From positions 12,965 through 76,964 of the forward strand of contig CAWUIQ010000016.1 of NCBI GenBank assembly GCA_963922565.1: a DNA stretch of 64,000 nucleotides. The letters run 5' to 3'. Shown here piece by piece: positions 17,737 to 26,924 of the stretch. The stretch is from JBCBKL01 sp963922565 (GTDB taxonomy: Bacteria; Pseudomonadota; Alphaproteobacteria; Rhodobacterales; Rhodobacteraceae). The stretch's first letter is position 1. Every line of letters starts with the position of its first letter. The notes below the pieces were generated by a model. It made no database searches and had not been told where the DNA came from. It saw only the letters and a program-made list of their open reading frames with translations. Made by a program: the position numbers and the translations under genes.

Positions 17737-18133
17737 CGCCTGATCTCCTTTTCCAAGTCGATTGGCGATCTATGGGCTCATGAAATCAGCAAAAGGAAGT
17801 CGTTGTGCATGAGGCGATGCAATTGGTGCACGAAGAGGCTGCGAGGCTGACACAACAGAGAGGGCGCGGCCGCGCGTCGTCCCGGACATTCAGGACAAAG
17901 CCACACCAGAAGCCAAGGTGCGGAGATATTCAGTGAAGCAGCCGTCCAAAAACAAAGGCAAACCAGGGGAACTCAGCTTTGTTACCGATCGACCAGACCA
18001 CTGCATCCGGTTTGAAAGGACGCAAATTCGCACGTCTGCAACCGCGCGGTTTGGACCGTGCAACGTGCCGATACTTGCCAGAGTTCTTTGCCGATCCTCA
18101 GTTCTGAGTTAACGCCAAACCCCCGCGGTCTCC
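17737..18133. other. 397-base gap upstream of the S15 hydrolase gene
   Basis: Contains the hydrolase promoter region with the tandem site at 17806-17838. Between 17839 and 18133 I see no supported gene; short plus-strand frames there have no family resemblance. The far end abuts the 3' end of the CpdB-like gene. Confidence 0.6.
17806..17838 (-). promoter_or_regulatory. tandem LytTR-type operator upstream of the S15 hydrolase gene
   Basis: Minus-strand half-sites CCTCTTCGTGCA (distal, 17827-17838) and TCGCCTCATGCA (proximal, 17806-17817), with starts 21 bp apart and ending 69 bases before the ATG. The nonamers are the most diverged of the five sites, but the TGCA cores and the exact spacing are kept. 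Confidence 0.65.
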
Positions 18134-20092
18134 CTAAAGGTTGATCCGGAAACGAGAAAAGCCATCTGGGCCTTCCCCGGCCGGCTCGATTTCGACGCCC
18201 AAAACCTCATCGGCGTAATTGGCTGCATTCGGCCCCGTGTCGAACAACACTGTCGTTCCGTCCAAGGGAGCAAATGACCAGTTCGCGTCGGCACGCGGGC
18301 TGATCGTGCCCTTTTCCACGATATAGCGCACGATAACGTCGCGGTTCGTATCCGGCCCCTCAAACACAACCGTATCCCCCATGGCGCCGGGGAAGCTGCC
18401 ACCGCCGCCGGCCCGATAATTGTTCGTCGCGATGATGAACTTCGCATCCGGATCAAGAGGTGCGCCATCGTAGGTCAGGTTCACGATCCGGTTCGCATCG
18501 GGGTTGATCAGACCGCCCTTGGGGTCAAACTTCGACGGTTGGCTGAGGTCGATCTGGTAGGTGACCCCGTCGATCACATCGAAATTATAGCTGGGGAACT
18601 CAGGGTTCAGCAGCAACTGATCGGCTTTGCCCGGCTCAACCTGGTTGAAGATGCCGGCAGACCGCTCCAACCAGTCCTTCACCTGCGCGCCGGTGACGAG
18701 AACCGCGCGCGCGGTGTTGGGATAGAGGTAAAGGTCCGAGACGTTCTTGATCGCGACATCCCCTTTCGGCACATCCGTGTAGTATTCCGGACCGCCGCGA
18801 CCGCCCGCCTTGAAGGGGGCCGCCGCCGAAAGGATCGGCAGGCCCTCGTACTCGGTCCCCTTCATCATCTGTTCGATGTACCAAAGCTGCGCGATAGAAA
18901 CGATCTGCACAGACGGGTCATCTGCAACCAAGGCAAAGTATGAGTGCAGCGGAGCATCCGTTTTGCCGACCGCGCGGCGGACATAAGCCAGGGTCGCGTC
19001 GTGTTCGGCCTGCACGCTGTCGAGCACGGCCTGTTGGCTCTCGACAAGAGCGGTGATCGAGCGGTCCTCGTTCCGCCTTGAAATGGGGCGCGTTTCGACC
19101 CCGTGGCTGACCACGCGCCACGCATTGCCGTCGCGTTCAAGCATCAGGTCGATGATACCCAGATGAGAGCCCCAGAACCCACCCATCACGGCCGGCTTGC
19201 CATGGATCGTCCCGGCAGCGGTATCTACGCCTCCGATGCCGTCATAGGCATCGCTGGGGAAGACGCGGTGATGGTGCCCCGTTAGCAGCGCGTCGATGCC
19301 GTCAATGGCCGCGAGAGGCACGCTGGCATTCTCCATCCCGTCCGTATGATCTGCAGGTCCGATCCCGGAATGGCTGAGCGCAATCACGATGTCGGCCCCG
19401 GCCTCGCGCATCTGTGGCACGTACGCGTTGGCGGTTTCGATGATGTCCCGGGCCTGAACATTGCCTTCCAGATGCCGGCGGTCCCAATTCATGATCTGGG
19501 GCGGGACAAAGCCGATCAGACCGACGCGAATGGGATGCTCCACGCCGTCGCCATCTTTCACCACGCGGTCGAGGATCACATAGGGCGGGATGAGCGTGTC
19601 ATCCTTTGTCGGATCGCTGCCCAGCGATTTCGCGACATTGGCCGTAACGACCGGGAAATCCGCCCCGGCCAGCGATTTCATCAGGAAGTCGAGCCCGTAG
19701 TTGAACTCGTGATTGCCCAGAACCGACCCGTCGAAACCAACCTGGTTCATGGCGGTGATGATCGGGTGCATGTCACCCTCTTTCATACCTCGCTCATAAG
19801 CGATGTAGTCGCCCATCGGATTACCCTGCAGGAAATCACCATTGTCGATCAGCAGCGAATTCGTGGCCTCGGTCCGGATTTCCTCGATGATCGATGCCGT
19901 CCGCGCCAGACCAACCGTGTCGCGCGGCTTGTCGGCGTAATAGTCGTAGGGAAAGACGTGCACATGCAGATCCGTCGTTTCCATGATCCGCAAGTGCGCC
20001 TGGTTCGACGCCGCGCGGGCCGAGAACGGATGCAACGCGATAAGGCCCGCCGTGCCTGCAATAAATCCGCGACGACTGATTGAATATGTCAT
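18134..20092 (-). CDS. cpdB: 2',3'-cyclic-nucleotide 2'-phosphodiesterase/3'-nucleotidase (CpdB type)
   Basis: Periplasmic enzyme that hydrolyses 2',3'-cyclic nucleotides and 3'-nucleotides to nucleosides and phosphate. 652 residues. The N-terminus has a twin-arginine signal (SRRGFIAGTAG). The calcineurin-like metal site is complete: DLHVH, DNGDFLQGNP, LGNHEFNYGL, ALSHSG and TGHHHRVFP. A C-terminal 5'-nucleotidase domain follows, with NNYRAGGGGSFPG. Length matches bacterial CpdB. It appears monocistronic. Tat export suggests folding with bound metal before secretion. No clear Pho box was seen upstream. Confidence 0.92.
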   Translation of the reverse strand: MTYSISRRGFIAGTAGLIALHPFSARAASNQAHLRIMETTDLHVHVFPYDYYADKPRDTVGLARTASIIEEIRTEATNSLLIDNGDFLQGNPMGDYIAYERGMKEGDMHPIITAMNQVGFDGSVLGNHEFNYGLDFLMKSLAGADFPVVTANVAKSLGSDPTKDDTLIPPYVILDRVVKDGDGVEHPIRVGLIGFVPPQIMNWDRRHLEGNVQARDIIETANAYVPQMREAGADIVIALSHSGIGPADHTDGMENASVPLAAIDGIDALLTGHHHRVFPSDAYDGIGGVDTAAGTIHGKPAVMGGFWGSHLGIIDLMLERDGNAWRVVSHGVETRPISRRNEDRSITALVESQQAVLDSVQAEHDATLAYVRRAVGKTDAPLHSYFALVADDPSVQIVSIAQLWYIEQMMKGTEYEGLPILSAAAPFKAGGRGGPEYYTDVPKGDVAIKNVSDLYLYPNTARAVLVTGAQVKDWLERSAGIFNQVEPGKADQLLLNPEFPSYNFDVIDGVTYQIDLSQPSKFDPKGGLINPDANRIVNLTYDGAPLDPDAKFIIATNNYRAGGGGSFPGAMGDTVVFEGPDTNRDVIVRYIVEKGTISPRADANWSFAPLDGTTVLFDTGPNAANYADEVLGVEIEPAGEGPDGFSRFRINL

Positions 20093-20296
20093 GATAATGC
20101 CCCCAAATTTGAGTGACTTCGGCGCAATGCCGTGTCACCGAAAAACGTACTACAGCTTGGATGCGCGTCATAATTGAATGGGCGGAAAGATGCGCGCGGC
20201 ATGTTAGGTGAGGAAACAGCAGGCACAGGTCGATGAGCCGTGCCCCAAACCTCATGCCATTTGCGGACGTTTGGCGTCACCGTTTTGGATGGCGGT

Positions 20297-22033
20297 CTAG
20301 CTGAAGTAAGGCAGATTCTTCGCTTTTGCGGCCCGAACCCAGCTGGGTACGAACGGCACGACCTTGTCCTGCGTCGGGACCCTGATCTCGATGAAGTTGG
20401 CGCCACTATTTGCGATGGCGCGCGCCAAGACCGGTTCGATTTCAGCCTCTGACGTGATCCGGGTTGCGTCGAAACCGAACCCTTCGGCAATTCGCACATA
20501 GTCGACGGCATCAAAGTCGGTCGACCAGGGTTCATCGACCTCGTCCAAGAGGACGGCTTCGCCTCGGATCCATCCAAAACTGTCGTTGCGATTCAGGATT
20601 ATGGTGACGTTCCTGCCGGACCGCTTGATTGTCTCCATGTCGCCCATCACGAAACCGAACGAGCCGTCGCCGGTGAACGCGATGATCGGACCTTCGCTGG
20701 CAAATGACGCCCCGAGTGCTGCCGGCACCGAATAGCCAAGCGCGCCCATGGAATAATTGGTGATATAGCGCCGCCCTGCCTTGCGAAACGTAAGCAAAGC
20801 AGAGGGGTAGATCGCGCTGACCCCCGGTTCGGACGTGACAATCGCGTCGTCCGGCATCAGCCGGTCCAGCACCTGTGACAGCTTGACGGGCGAAATGGTG
20901 CCGTCCGGCATGGGAATGTTTGAGTTGAACACCTTGTCGAGCGCGACCTGCTTCATGTCGCTCAGGTCAACGCGGCGGCGATCAAGATCCGGGTGATCAG
21001 CCTTGAGGCGGTCGACCATATACTCAAGGGTCGCGCGCGCATCCCCCACCAGCCCCACATCGACCGGGAAATTGTTGCCGACATGCGCTTCGGCAATGTC
21101 GAGGTGGAGAAACGTCTTTGACCCGGGATCGCCGTAGAGCGTCCATTGATCCGTGGCCGCACTGTCGGTGTTGCTCCCGATGAAAAAGATCGTGTCGGCA
21201 TCGCGAAGGTACTGGTTGGCATGCTCCATCCCTCCGCGGGCCCCGATCACGCGCAATGCCAAGGGGTGATCCTCTGGGACCGTGCCTTTGCCGGGCGTCG
21301 TTGTGCCCACAGGGATTTGCAGCATCTCGGCCAGTTGCAGGATGATGTCCGACGCCTGAGAGATCAGCCCGCCCTGACCGCAGACGATAGCAGGTTGGCG
21401 GGCCGCCAGCAGAAGATCAATGGCGGCCCGGCACTTGGCATGATCGGCCACCGGACGATGCGCGGGATACGCGCTGTATTCCGGCTCGGCATAGAGATCC
21501 GTCAGCTCTGCTTCTTCGCCGAAGATGTTGATGGGCACGCGGATATGCACGGGCGCCGGTCGTCCCGAGGTCGCAACGCGGAACGCCCGCCGCAACAGGA
21601 ACGGTATGTCGCTGACCCTGGTCACAACAAAGGATTCTTTGCAGATGCTTTGATAGAGCGCCGTCTGATCAACGCCCGTCAGCCCGTGCCTCTTGTCATG
21701 ATTGAGCGGAATGTCCGAGCTGAAAAAGATGACTGGAACCGAACTAAGGAACGCTTCGGTTATGCCCGGGACACAGTGCGTGACACCGGGGCTTGGCGCT
21801 TCGAGCACGGCGGGTTTGCCGGTGATCTTGGCATAGGCCTCGGCGGCGTAAGAGGCCGTCCGTTCGTCCCGCGTCAACACGAACTCAATGTCTGAATACG
21901 CCCGCCATTCCTTGTAAAGCCCGATTGTCGTTTCCCCCGGCAGGCCAAAGACATGGCGCACATCGTGCAATTCCAGCATCCGCAGCAATGCCTGTGCACC
22001 ATTCATCCGAGCGGGTTTGGGCGATATCGGCAT
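20297..22033 (-). CDS. ThDP-dependent enzyme, acetolactate synthase-like
   Basis: 578 residues with the three domains of the acetolactate-synthase/2-oxoacid-decarboxylase family. The PYR domain has HVFGLPGE and RDERTASYAAEAYAKITGK. A central domain follows. The PP domain has the ThDP motif GDGSFGFVMGDMETIKRSGRN...NRNDSFGW. No regulatory subunit gene is adjacent, which argues against biosynthetic IlvB. As the last gene of a catabolic operon with an enolase-superfamily enzyme and an Asp/Glu racemase-like protein, it more likely decarboxylates or carboligates a 2-oxoacid formed from an amino-acid-like substrate (inference). Its ATG overlaps the preceding stop by one base (TGATG). Confidence 0.85.
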   Translation of the reverse strand: MPISPKPARMNGAQALLRMLELHDVRHVFGLPGETTIGLYKEWRAYSDIEFVLTRDERTASYAAEAYAKITGKPAVLEAPSPGVTHCVPGITEAFLSSVPVIFFSSDIPLNHDKRHGLTGVDQTALYQSICKESFVVTRVSDIPFLLRRAFRVATSGRPAPVHIRVPINIFGEEAELTDLYAEPEYSAYPAHRPVADHAKCRAAIDLLLAARQPAIVCGQGGLISQASDIILQLAEMLQIPVGTTTPGKGTVPEDHPLALRVIGARGGMEHANQYLRDADTIFFIGSNTDSAATDQWTLYGDPGSKTFLHLDIAEAHVGNNFPVDVGLVGDARATLEYMVDRLKADHPDLDRRRVDLSDMKQVALDKVFNSNIPMPDGTISPVKLSQVLDRLMPDDAIVTSEPGVSAIYPSALLTFRKAGRRYITNYSMGALGYSVPAALGASFASEGPIIAFTGDGSFGFVMGDMETIKRSGRNVTIILNRNDSFGWIRGEAVLLDEVDEPWSTDFDAVDYVRIAEGFGFDATRITSEAEIEPVLARAIANSGANFIEIRVPTQDKVVPFVPSWVRAAKAKNLPYFS

Positions 22034-23166
22034 CAGCTATCTCCGCCCGTCAAAAGATGCGTGCGATATCGCGCAAGCGTGTCGGGATTTGGTGCCGCGC
22101 CAAGGCCGGGAACGGTGGGCACGTCAACATGGCCCTCGTTCACCGGGAAGGGTGTTTCAGCCAGATCCGCCTCGGCATAGAAGGTGGACATATAGAACTC
22201 GCACCCAAGCGTCAGGTCGGGGATGGCAGCCATCAGGTGGGCACCGGCCATATGGGCGATGGATGTCTCGAACATGCAGCCGCCATAGACTTCTAAACCG
22301 GCCGCGCGCGCAACGGCAGCGATTTCCAGACACCTGCGTATGCCGCCAGATTTTGCTATTTTGAGCGAGAAAATGTCGGCAATCCGCGCCGCGGCCCCCC
22401 GGGTGGCATCGTTCACGTCAAAGACGCTTTCGTCAGCCATGATTGGGACATCAACCGCGCGTGTGATTTCAGCCAAGGCTTCGCGTTCATGACGCTTGAT
22501 AGGCTGCTCAACAAAATCCGGGCGAAAGGCTTCGAGATCGCGAATGTGCCGGGTTGCGTCATAGGCCGGCAGCCCCTGATTGTAGTCGATACGCAGGCGG
22601 ATCTCGTCGCCATAAAGTGCACGCAGTCTTTTCAGCCGCATGAGATCAAAGGCGTGATCCATGAACCCGGTCTTCAGCTTGAAAATCCGGACGCCGCCCT
22701 CCCATATGCGCGCAACATCCTCCAGATCGGCATCGAAATCCGGGTTGGCAACCGAAAAGCTGATTGGGATGCGGTCTCGGTGCCGCCCGCCCAAAAGCTC
22801 TACAAGGGGCTGCCCGGCGATCTGCCCGCAAAGGTCAAGAAGCGCACATTCCAGGGCGGCCTTTGCCTCGGGGTGGCCCACAATCACACGATCGGCCTCG
22901 GTCAGGATCGGCTCAACCAGAAACGGGTCGCGCCCGATGACCAGCGGGCGCAAATGAACGTGCAGCGCCGCGGTACTGGCCTCGACCGTGCCCGTGAAAA
23001 CGGGCCACGGCGATGCTTCGCCCCAGCCCGTCAATCCGGTGTCGGTGACAAGCTCGCACAGAACGGCATTGATGCCGGCCACATCGCCCGATCCGTGCGA
23101 ATGCACCGCCTTGGCCGGAATGGACACGCAGTGCACGCGCATCTCGGCGATGCGGTGATCGATCAT
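22033..23166 (-). CDS. enolase-superfamily enzyme, MR/MLE muconate-lactonizing subgroup
   Basis: 377 residues. Catalytic features of the MLE subgroup: KLKTG (the KxK on strand 2), metal ligands in RIDYNQG, VEQPI and ADESV, and the second lysine in SLKIAKSGGIRR. The C-terminal GGCMFETSIAHMAGAHL is typical of cycloisomerases, dipeptide epimerases and N-substituted amino acid racemases. I chose the ATG at 23166 (MIDHRIAEMRV) because it overlaps the upstream stop by ATGA. Its exact reaction, whether epimerisation, racemisation or cycloisomerisation, cannot be decided from sequence alone. The neighbours favour an amino acid derivative. Confidence 0.85.
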   Translation of the reverse strand: MIDHRIAEMRVHCVSIPAKAVHSHGSGDVAGINAVLCELVTDTGLTGWGEASPWPVFTGTVEASTAALHVHLRPLVIGRDPFLVEPILTEADRVIVGHPEAKAALECALLDLCGQIAGQPLVELLGGRHRDRIPISFSVANPDFDADLEDVARIWEGGVRIFKLKTGFMDHAFDLMRLKRLRALYGDEIRLRIDYNQGLPAYDATRHIRDLEAFRPDFVEQPIKRHEREALAEITRAVDVPIMADESVFDVNDATRGAAARIADIFSLKIAKSGGIRRCLEIAAVARAAGLEVYGGCMFETSIAHMAGAHLMAAIPDLTLGCEFYMSTFYAEADLAETPFPVNEGHVDVPTVPGLGAAPNPDTLARYRTHLLTGGDS

Positions 23167-23918
23167 GTCGCGGTCGACCCGAGAGGGCGGATATCGTCCA
23201 GATCGGGCGGAAACCGCCGGGGCAGCAGACCGGCCTGAAACCAGATCAGATAGGTATAGATCGAAAACACCAGGCGGCCCGTCGCACGCCGGATATCCGC
23301 GGCGTAGGGCACCATGTTGGTGCATTCGAGCAATATGGCCCCAATCTGCGGATGGTCCGTCACCAGTTGGATGGCAGCGGCGATGTTGTCGGCGCGGGCC
23401 TGGTCAAAATCGATCTCTGTCGCGTCATCGAGTATGCGCGTGGTGAAATGAGACCGTGCCCTCGTACCCGCAACCGGCGTGTCATGCGGAATGCCCGCAG
23501 CGTCCAGATGCGCCTGCGTAAGCGTTTCGGACGAGATGGTCAGAATACCAAGGGACCGATCGGCAGGAAGCGTTTGGCGGATCAGCGGCGCTTGCAGCAA
23601 CGACGATGACGCCACGGGCACGCCAAGCGCCCGGGACATGTCGTTCTGAAACGGGACGAGGAACCCGCAGTTGGTGGCGATCCCGTCGCATCCCATGTCG
23701 ACCAGCTCGCGCCCTGCCGCGATAAAGGCGTCGAGCAATGGCGCCGCGTCGCCCCTGACCACATTGTCAGGCGTCGCGGATGGCACCACTTTGAACTGGA
23801 CCGGAAAGGGCCACGTGGCAGCATTGCCGATGTCCCCGGGGACCCGCGGAAAGCGGGTATTCAGCATCAGGATGCCCACGGATGCGCCGAAAACCGTCTT
23901 GCCGCCGAATGTCGTCAT
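23163..23918 (-). CDS. aspartate/glutamate racemase family protein
   Basis: 251 residues from the ATG at 23918. Both cysteines of the family's two-base mechanism are present: ATNCGFLVPF (about residue 85) and LLECTNMVP (about residue 200). The family also includes hydantoin racemase, maleate isomerase and arylmalonate decarboxylase, so the name does not fix the substrate. First gene of the minus-strand operon (racemase-like, MLE, ThDP enzyme), with ATGA overlap to the next gene. It faces the flavoprotein gene across a 142-base divergent promoter region. Confidence 0.82.
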   Translation of the reverse strand: MTTFGGKTVFGASVGILMLNTRFPRVPGDIGNAATWPFPVQFKVVPSATPDNVVRGDAAPLLDAFIAAGRELVDMGCDGIATNCGFLVPFQNDMSRALGVPVASSSLLQAPLIRQTLPADRSLGILTISSETLTQAHLDAAGIPHDTPVAGTRARSHFTTRILDDATEIDFDQARADNIAAAIQLVTDHPQIGAILLECTNMVPYAADIRRATGRLVFSIYTYLIWFQAGLLPRRFPPDLDDIRPLGSTAT

Positions 23919-23997
23919 GTCAGCCCCACACGCCGCTGTCGCCCTGTCCCTAACGGTCGCGAACAGCCATGAATGAGAGCCTAGTGCAGCGCTTGCT

Positions 23998-24007
23998 TTG
24001 CATACAA
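23998..24007. promoter_or_regulatory. GntR-like palindrome in the divergent catabolic promoter
   Basis: TTGCATACAA: outer TTG/CAA arms around an AT centre, with one central mismatch. It sits inside a longer inverted repeat, GCTTG...CAAGC (23991-24009). This form resembles operators of GntR/FCD regulators. It lies between the divergent racemase-like and flavoprotein genes, so a single regulator could control both arms. No GntR gene is in the window. Confidence 0.4.
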
Positions 24008-24060
24008 GCCTGTGCATTGATCGGGCTGCGCTTTCTCCGGCGCGCCTTGGGGAACAGTGG

Positions 24061-25302
24061 ATGCCAGATCGCGTGATCATAGCCGGAGCCGGGATCGTCG
24101 GCGTATCCACAGGCATATGGCTGCGGCGCATGAGCGACGCAGAGGTCACCATCATCGACCGCCTTCCGCCGGGCGAAGGGACGTCGCACGGCAACGCCGG
24201 CGTCCTTGCAGCCTGCTCGGTCGCGCCGGTGACGGCCCCGGGGCTGGTCAAGAAAGCACCCCGGATGCTGGCCAATCCGGATTTCCCGCTGTTCATCCGC
24301 TGGGGGTATTTCCCGAAACTCCTACCGTGGCTTTTGAAGTATCTCAGCCACGCCAACGACAGCGACACCCGTCGCATCGCCAAGGGCCTTGCCACCGTCG
24401 TCGAGGACAGCGTCGTCCAGCACACGGCGCTGGTGGACAACACCGATGCCGCCGCGTTTGTGCATGAAAGCGACTATTCCTTTGCCTACGCAAATCGCGC
24501 CGCATTCGATGCGGACGCATACACCTGGGCGCTGCGCCGCGAGGCGGGCTTTGAACCCGTCCTCCGGGAGGGCACTGCAGTGCATGAACATGAGCCCAAC
24601 CTGTCGCCCGATGTGGGTTTGCTGGCGACGATGCAAAACCATGGCTTCGTCCATGACCCGGGCGGCTATGTCAAAGCGCTGGCTGTCGAGTTCGAAAAGC
24701 TCGGGGGCACCATTCTGCGGGCCGAGATCAAGGATCTTGACCTGACCGATGGCAAGATCACCGGCGTGCAGACCGATGCAGGCCTATACCCTTGCGACCG
24801 CGCCATCCTCGCCACGGGGGTTTGGTCAAAGTCGCTCATGCAGAAACTGGGTCTGAAGATACCCATCGAAACCGAGCGCGGTTACCACATACTGTTCAAG
24901 GACGCGTCGGGGGGGCCATCGCACCCCATCATGGTCGCCACTGGCAAGTTCGTTGCCACACCCATGGCCGCGGGTATTCGGTGCGCTGGTGTTGTCGAAT
25001 TTGGCGGGCTATCCGCCGGCCCATCACGCCGCCCTCTGGATCTGTTGCGCAGGCAGGCCAAAGCCAGTTTTCCAAATCTATCCTACAGCGAAGAGGTGGA
25101 ATGGCTGGGCCACCGCCCCGCGCCATCCGACAGCCTTCCATTAATTGGGCAAGTTGGCGAGACAGGCATTTTTGCAGCCTTCGGCCATCATCATATTGGA
25201 TTGACCGGTGGCCCTAAAACGGGAAGGATCACGGCGGGTCTGGTTGCGGACAAGCCCGTGAACACGGACATAAGTGCTTTTGATCCAATGCGTTTTGCTT
25301 GA
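24061..25302 (+). CDS. FAD-dependent oxidoreductase, D-amino acid dehydrogenase-like (DAO family)
   Basis: 413 residues. N-terminal Rossmann motif VIIAGAGIVGVSTGIWLRR and then GTSHGNAG, typical of DadA/glycine oxidase-like flavoenzymes. C-terminal substrate-domain motifs are ERGYHILF and FGHHHIGLTGGPKTGRI. I chose the ATG at 24061 because the family motif begins six residues later; the frame upstream to 23998 would add an untypical tail across the operator. It probably oxidises a D- or N-substituted amino acid to a 2-oxoacid, passing electrons to the respiratory chain (inference). First gene of the plus-strand arm, 39 bases before the TRAP binding-protein gene. Confidence 0.87.
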   Translation: MPDRVIIAGAGIVGVSTGIWLRRMSDAEVTIIDRLPPGEGTSHGNAGVLAACSVAPVTAPGLVKKAPRMLANPDFPLFIRWGYFPKLLPWLLKYLSHANDSDTRRIAKGLATVVEDSVVQHTALVDNTDAAAFVHESDYSFAYANRAAFDADAYTWALRREAGFEPVLREGTAVHEHEPNLSPDVGLLATMQNHGFVHDPGGYVKALAVEFEKLGGTILRAEIKDLDLTDGKITGVQTDAGLYPCDRAILATGVWSKSLMQKLGLKIPIETERGYHILFKDASGGPSHPIMVATGKFVATPMAAGIRCAGVVEFGGLSAGPSRRPLDLLRRQAKASFPNLSYSEEVEWLGHRPAPSDSLPLIGQVGETGIFAAFGHHHIGLTGGPKTGRITAGLVADKPVNTDISAFDPMRFA

Positions 25303-25341
25303 ACAAGTACCAAAAAACAAATGACCACCAGGGAGACTAAG

Positions 25342-26319
25342 ATGACAAGTGTCACCAAAACTTGCGCCGCATTGGCGGCAACGACGATGCTGGCTCTGCC
25401 CGTTGCCGCACAGGAAAAATGGGACCTGCCGATGGCCTATTCGGGGTCGAATTTCCACTCCGTCACCGGTGCTGAGTTTGCCAAATGTGTGACCACCGGC
25501 ACCGGTGGTGAGATCGAAATCACCACTCACCCTTCCGGTTCACTCTTTGCGGGGGCCGACATCAAGCGTGCCGTTCAGACAGGCCAGGTGCCAATTGGTG
25601 AGCGCCTTCTCTCGGGCCACCAGAACGAAAGCGCGATTTTCGGCTGGGATTCCGTGCCCTTCCTCGTGTCGTCCTTTGACGAGCATGACAAGCTTTACGC
25701 CGCCGCGAAACCTCACGTCGAAGAGCTGTTGGCCGAGCAAAACCTGACGCTGCTTTATTCCGTTCCATGGCCGCCTCAGGGGCTTTACTTCAATAAGGAA
25801 GTGAACGCCGTCGCCGACATGGAGGGGATCAAGTTCCGGTCCTATAACAACGCGACCGCCCGTTTGGCCGAGCTGACCGGGATGCTGCCTGTGCAGATCG
25901 AAGCGGCCGAGATCAGCCAGGCCTTCGCCACCGGTGTGGCCGAGTCGATGGTGTCGTCGGGGGCCACTGGATACGACCGCAAGGTCTGGGAAAGCTTGAG
26001 CCATTTCTATTCGGTCGATGCCTGGTTGCCGCGCAACTACATGCTGATCAACTCCGACGTCTGGGCCGACGTGTCTGACGCCAACAAGAACGTCATCAAC
26101 GCCTGTGCAGGAATGGCCGAGTACGCAGGCACGTGGCGCGCCAAGGAATATACCGGCTTTACCCTTGCCGGGTTGGCCGAGGGCGGCATGACCGTGGGCC
26201 CGGCCGGTGATGCGCTGATGAGCGACCTCAAAGAGGTGGGCGCCACGATGACATCCGAATGGCTCGAAGCGGCGGGCGAGACTGGCCAGGCCATTGTCGA
26301 CGCCTTCAAGGCAAATTAA
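25342..26319 (+). CDS. TRAP transporter substrate-binding protein (DctP type)
   Basis: 325-residue periplasmic protein with a signal peptide cleaved after LPVAAQ (about residue 23). DctP family features: GGEIEITTHPSGSLFAG, the conserved arginine region GIKFRSYNNATARLAELTGM, and EISQAFATGVAESMVSSG. The start at 25342 is preceded by AGGGAG at a good distance, whereas the earlier in-frame ATG at 25321 lacks one. It binds the island's substrate. DctP subfamilies bind carboxylates and also amino-acid-like compounds, so the ligand is open. Confidence 0.92.
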   Translation: MTSVTKTCAALAATTMLALPVAAQEKWDLPMAYSGSNFHSVTGAEFAKCVTTGTGGEIEITTHPSGSLFAGADIKRAVQTGQVPIGERLLSGHQNESAIFGWDSVPFLVSSFDEHDKLYAAAKPHVEELLAEQNLTLLYSVPWPPQGLYFNKEVNAVADMEGIKFRSYNNATARLAELTGMLPVQIEAAEISQAFATGVAESMVSSGATGYDRKVWESLSHFYSVDAWLPRNYMLINSDVWADVSDANKNVINACAGMAEYAGTWRAKEYTGFTLAGLAEGGMTVGPAGDALMSDLKEVGATMTSEWLEAAGETGQAIVDAFKAN

Positions 26320-26383
26320 GCGATCATGAACGGGTGGGCCTCGATGAGGCCGGCCCGCCTTACCTTGCGCGGGGGACAGAGCC

Positions 26384-26920
26384 ATGACCGGACTTCTGCG
26401 CGGTCTGCGCCGCGTTCTTGATTTTCTTTACTTTGGGGCGGGCGTGCTGGCCGCCTTTTGCCTCATCGCGATCCTGCTCTTGATCGTCGCGCAGATGGTG
26501 GCCCGCTGGACCGGCGAGATCTTTCCGGGTGCGGCGAATTACGCGGGCTATGCCATGGCGGCGGCGAGCTTTTTTGCCTTTGCCAATGCGCTCAACCGTG
26601 GCGCACATATCCGGGTGTCGCTGCTGCTGAACGCGGTCCCTTCCAGCTTCCGGCGCTTCATGGAAATCTGGTGCTTTGCCATAGCGGCGGGCGTCATGTG
26701 GTATTTTACCTATTACGCCTATTGGTTCGCGTACTGGTCCTGGAAGTTCAACGAGGTCAGCCAGGCGCAGGACGCGACGCCCATGTGGATCCCGCAATCG
26801 GTGATGGTCATCGGCGGCGGCATTCTGGCGCTGGCCCTGACCGATCACCTGATCCACGTGCTGGTGCGGGGCGATCACCGGATCAAGCGGGACCTCGTCG
26901 ACCAGAGCTTTGCGGAATAG
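26384..26920 (+). CDS. TRAP transporter small permease (DctQ type)
   Basis: 178 residues with four hydrophobic segments (about 17-40, 52-70, 88-112, 132-155), the normal DctQ layout. It follows the binding-protein gene by 64 bases and precedes the large permease by 4. Part of the same transporter as its neighbours. Confidence 0.9.
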   Translation: MTGLLRGLRRVLDFLYFGAGVLAAFCLIAILLLIVAQMVARWTGEIFPGAANYAGYAMAAASFFAFANALNRGAHIRVSLLLNAVPSSFRRFMEIWCFAIAAGVMWYFTYYAYWFAYWSWKFNEVSQAQDATPMWIPQSVMVIGGGILALALTDHLIHVLVRGDHRIKRDLVDQSFAE

Positions 26921-26924
26921 CACC

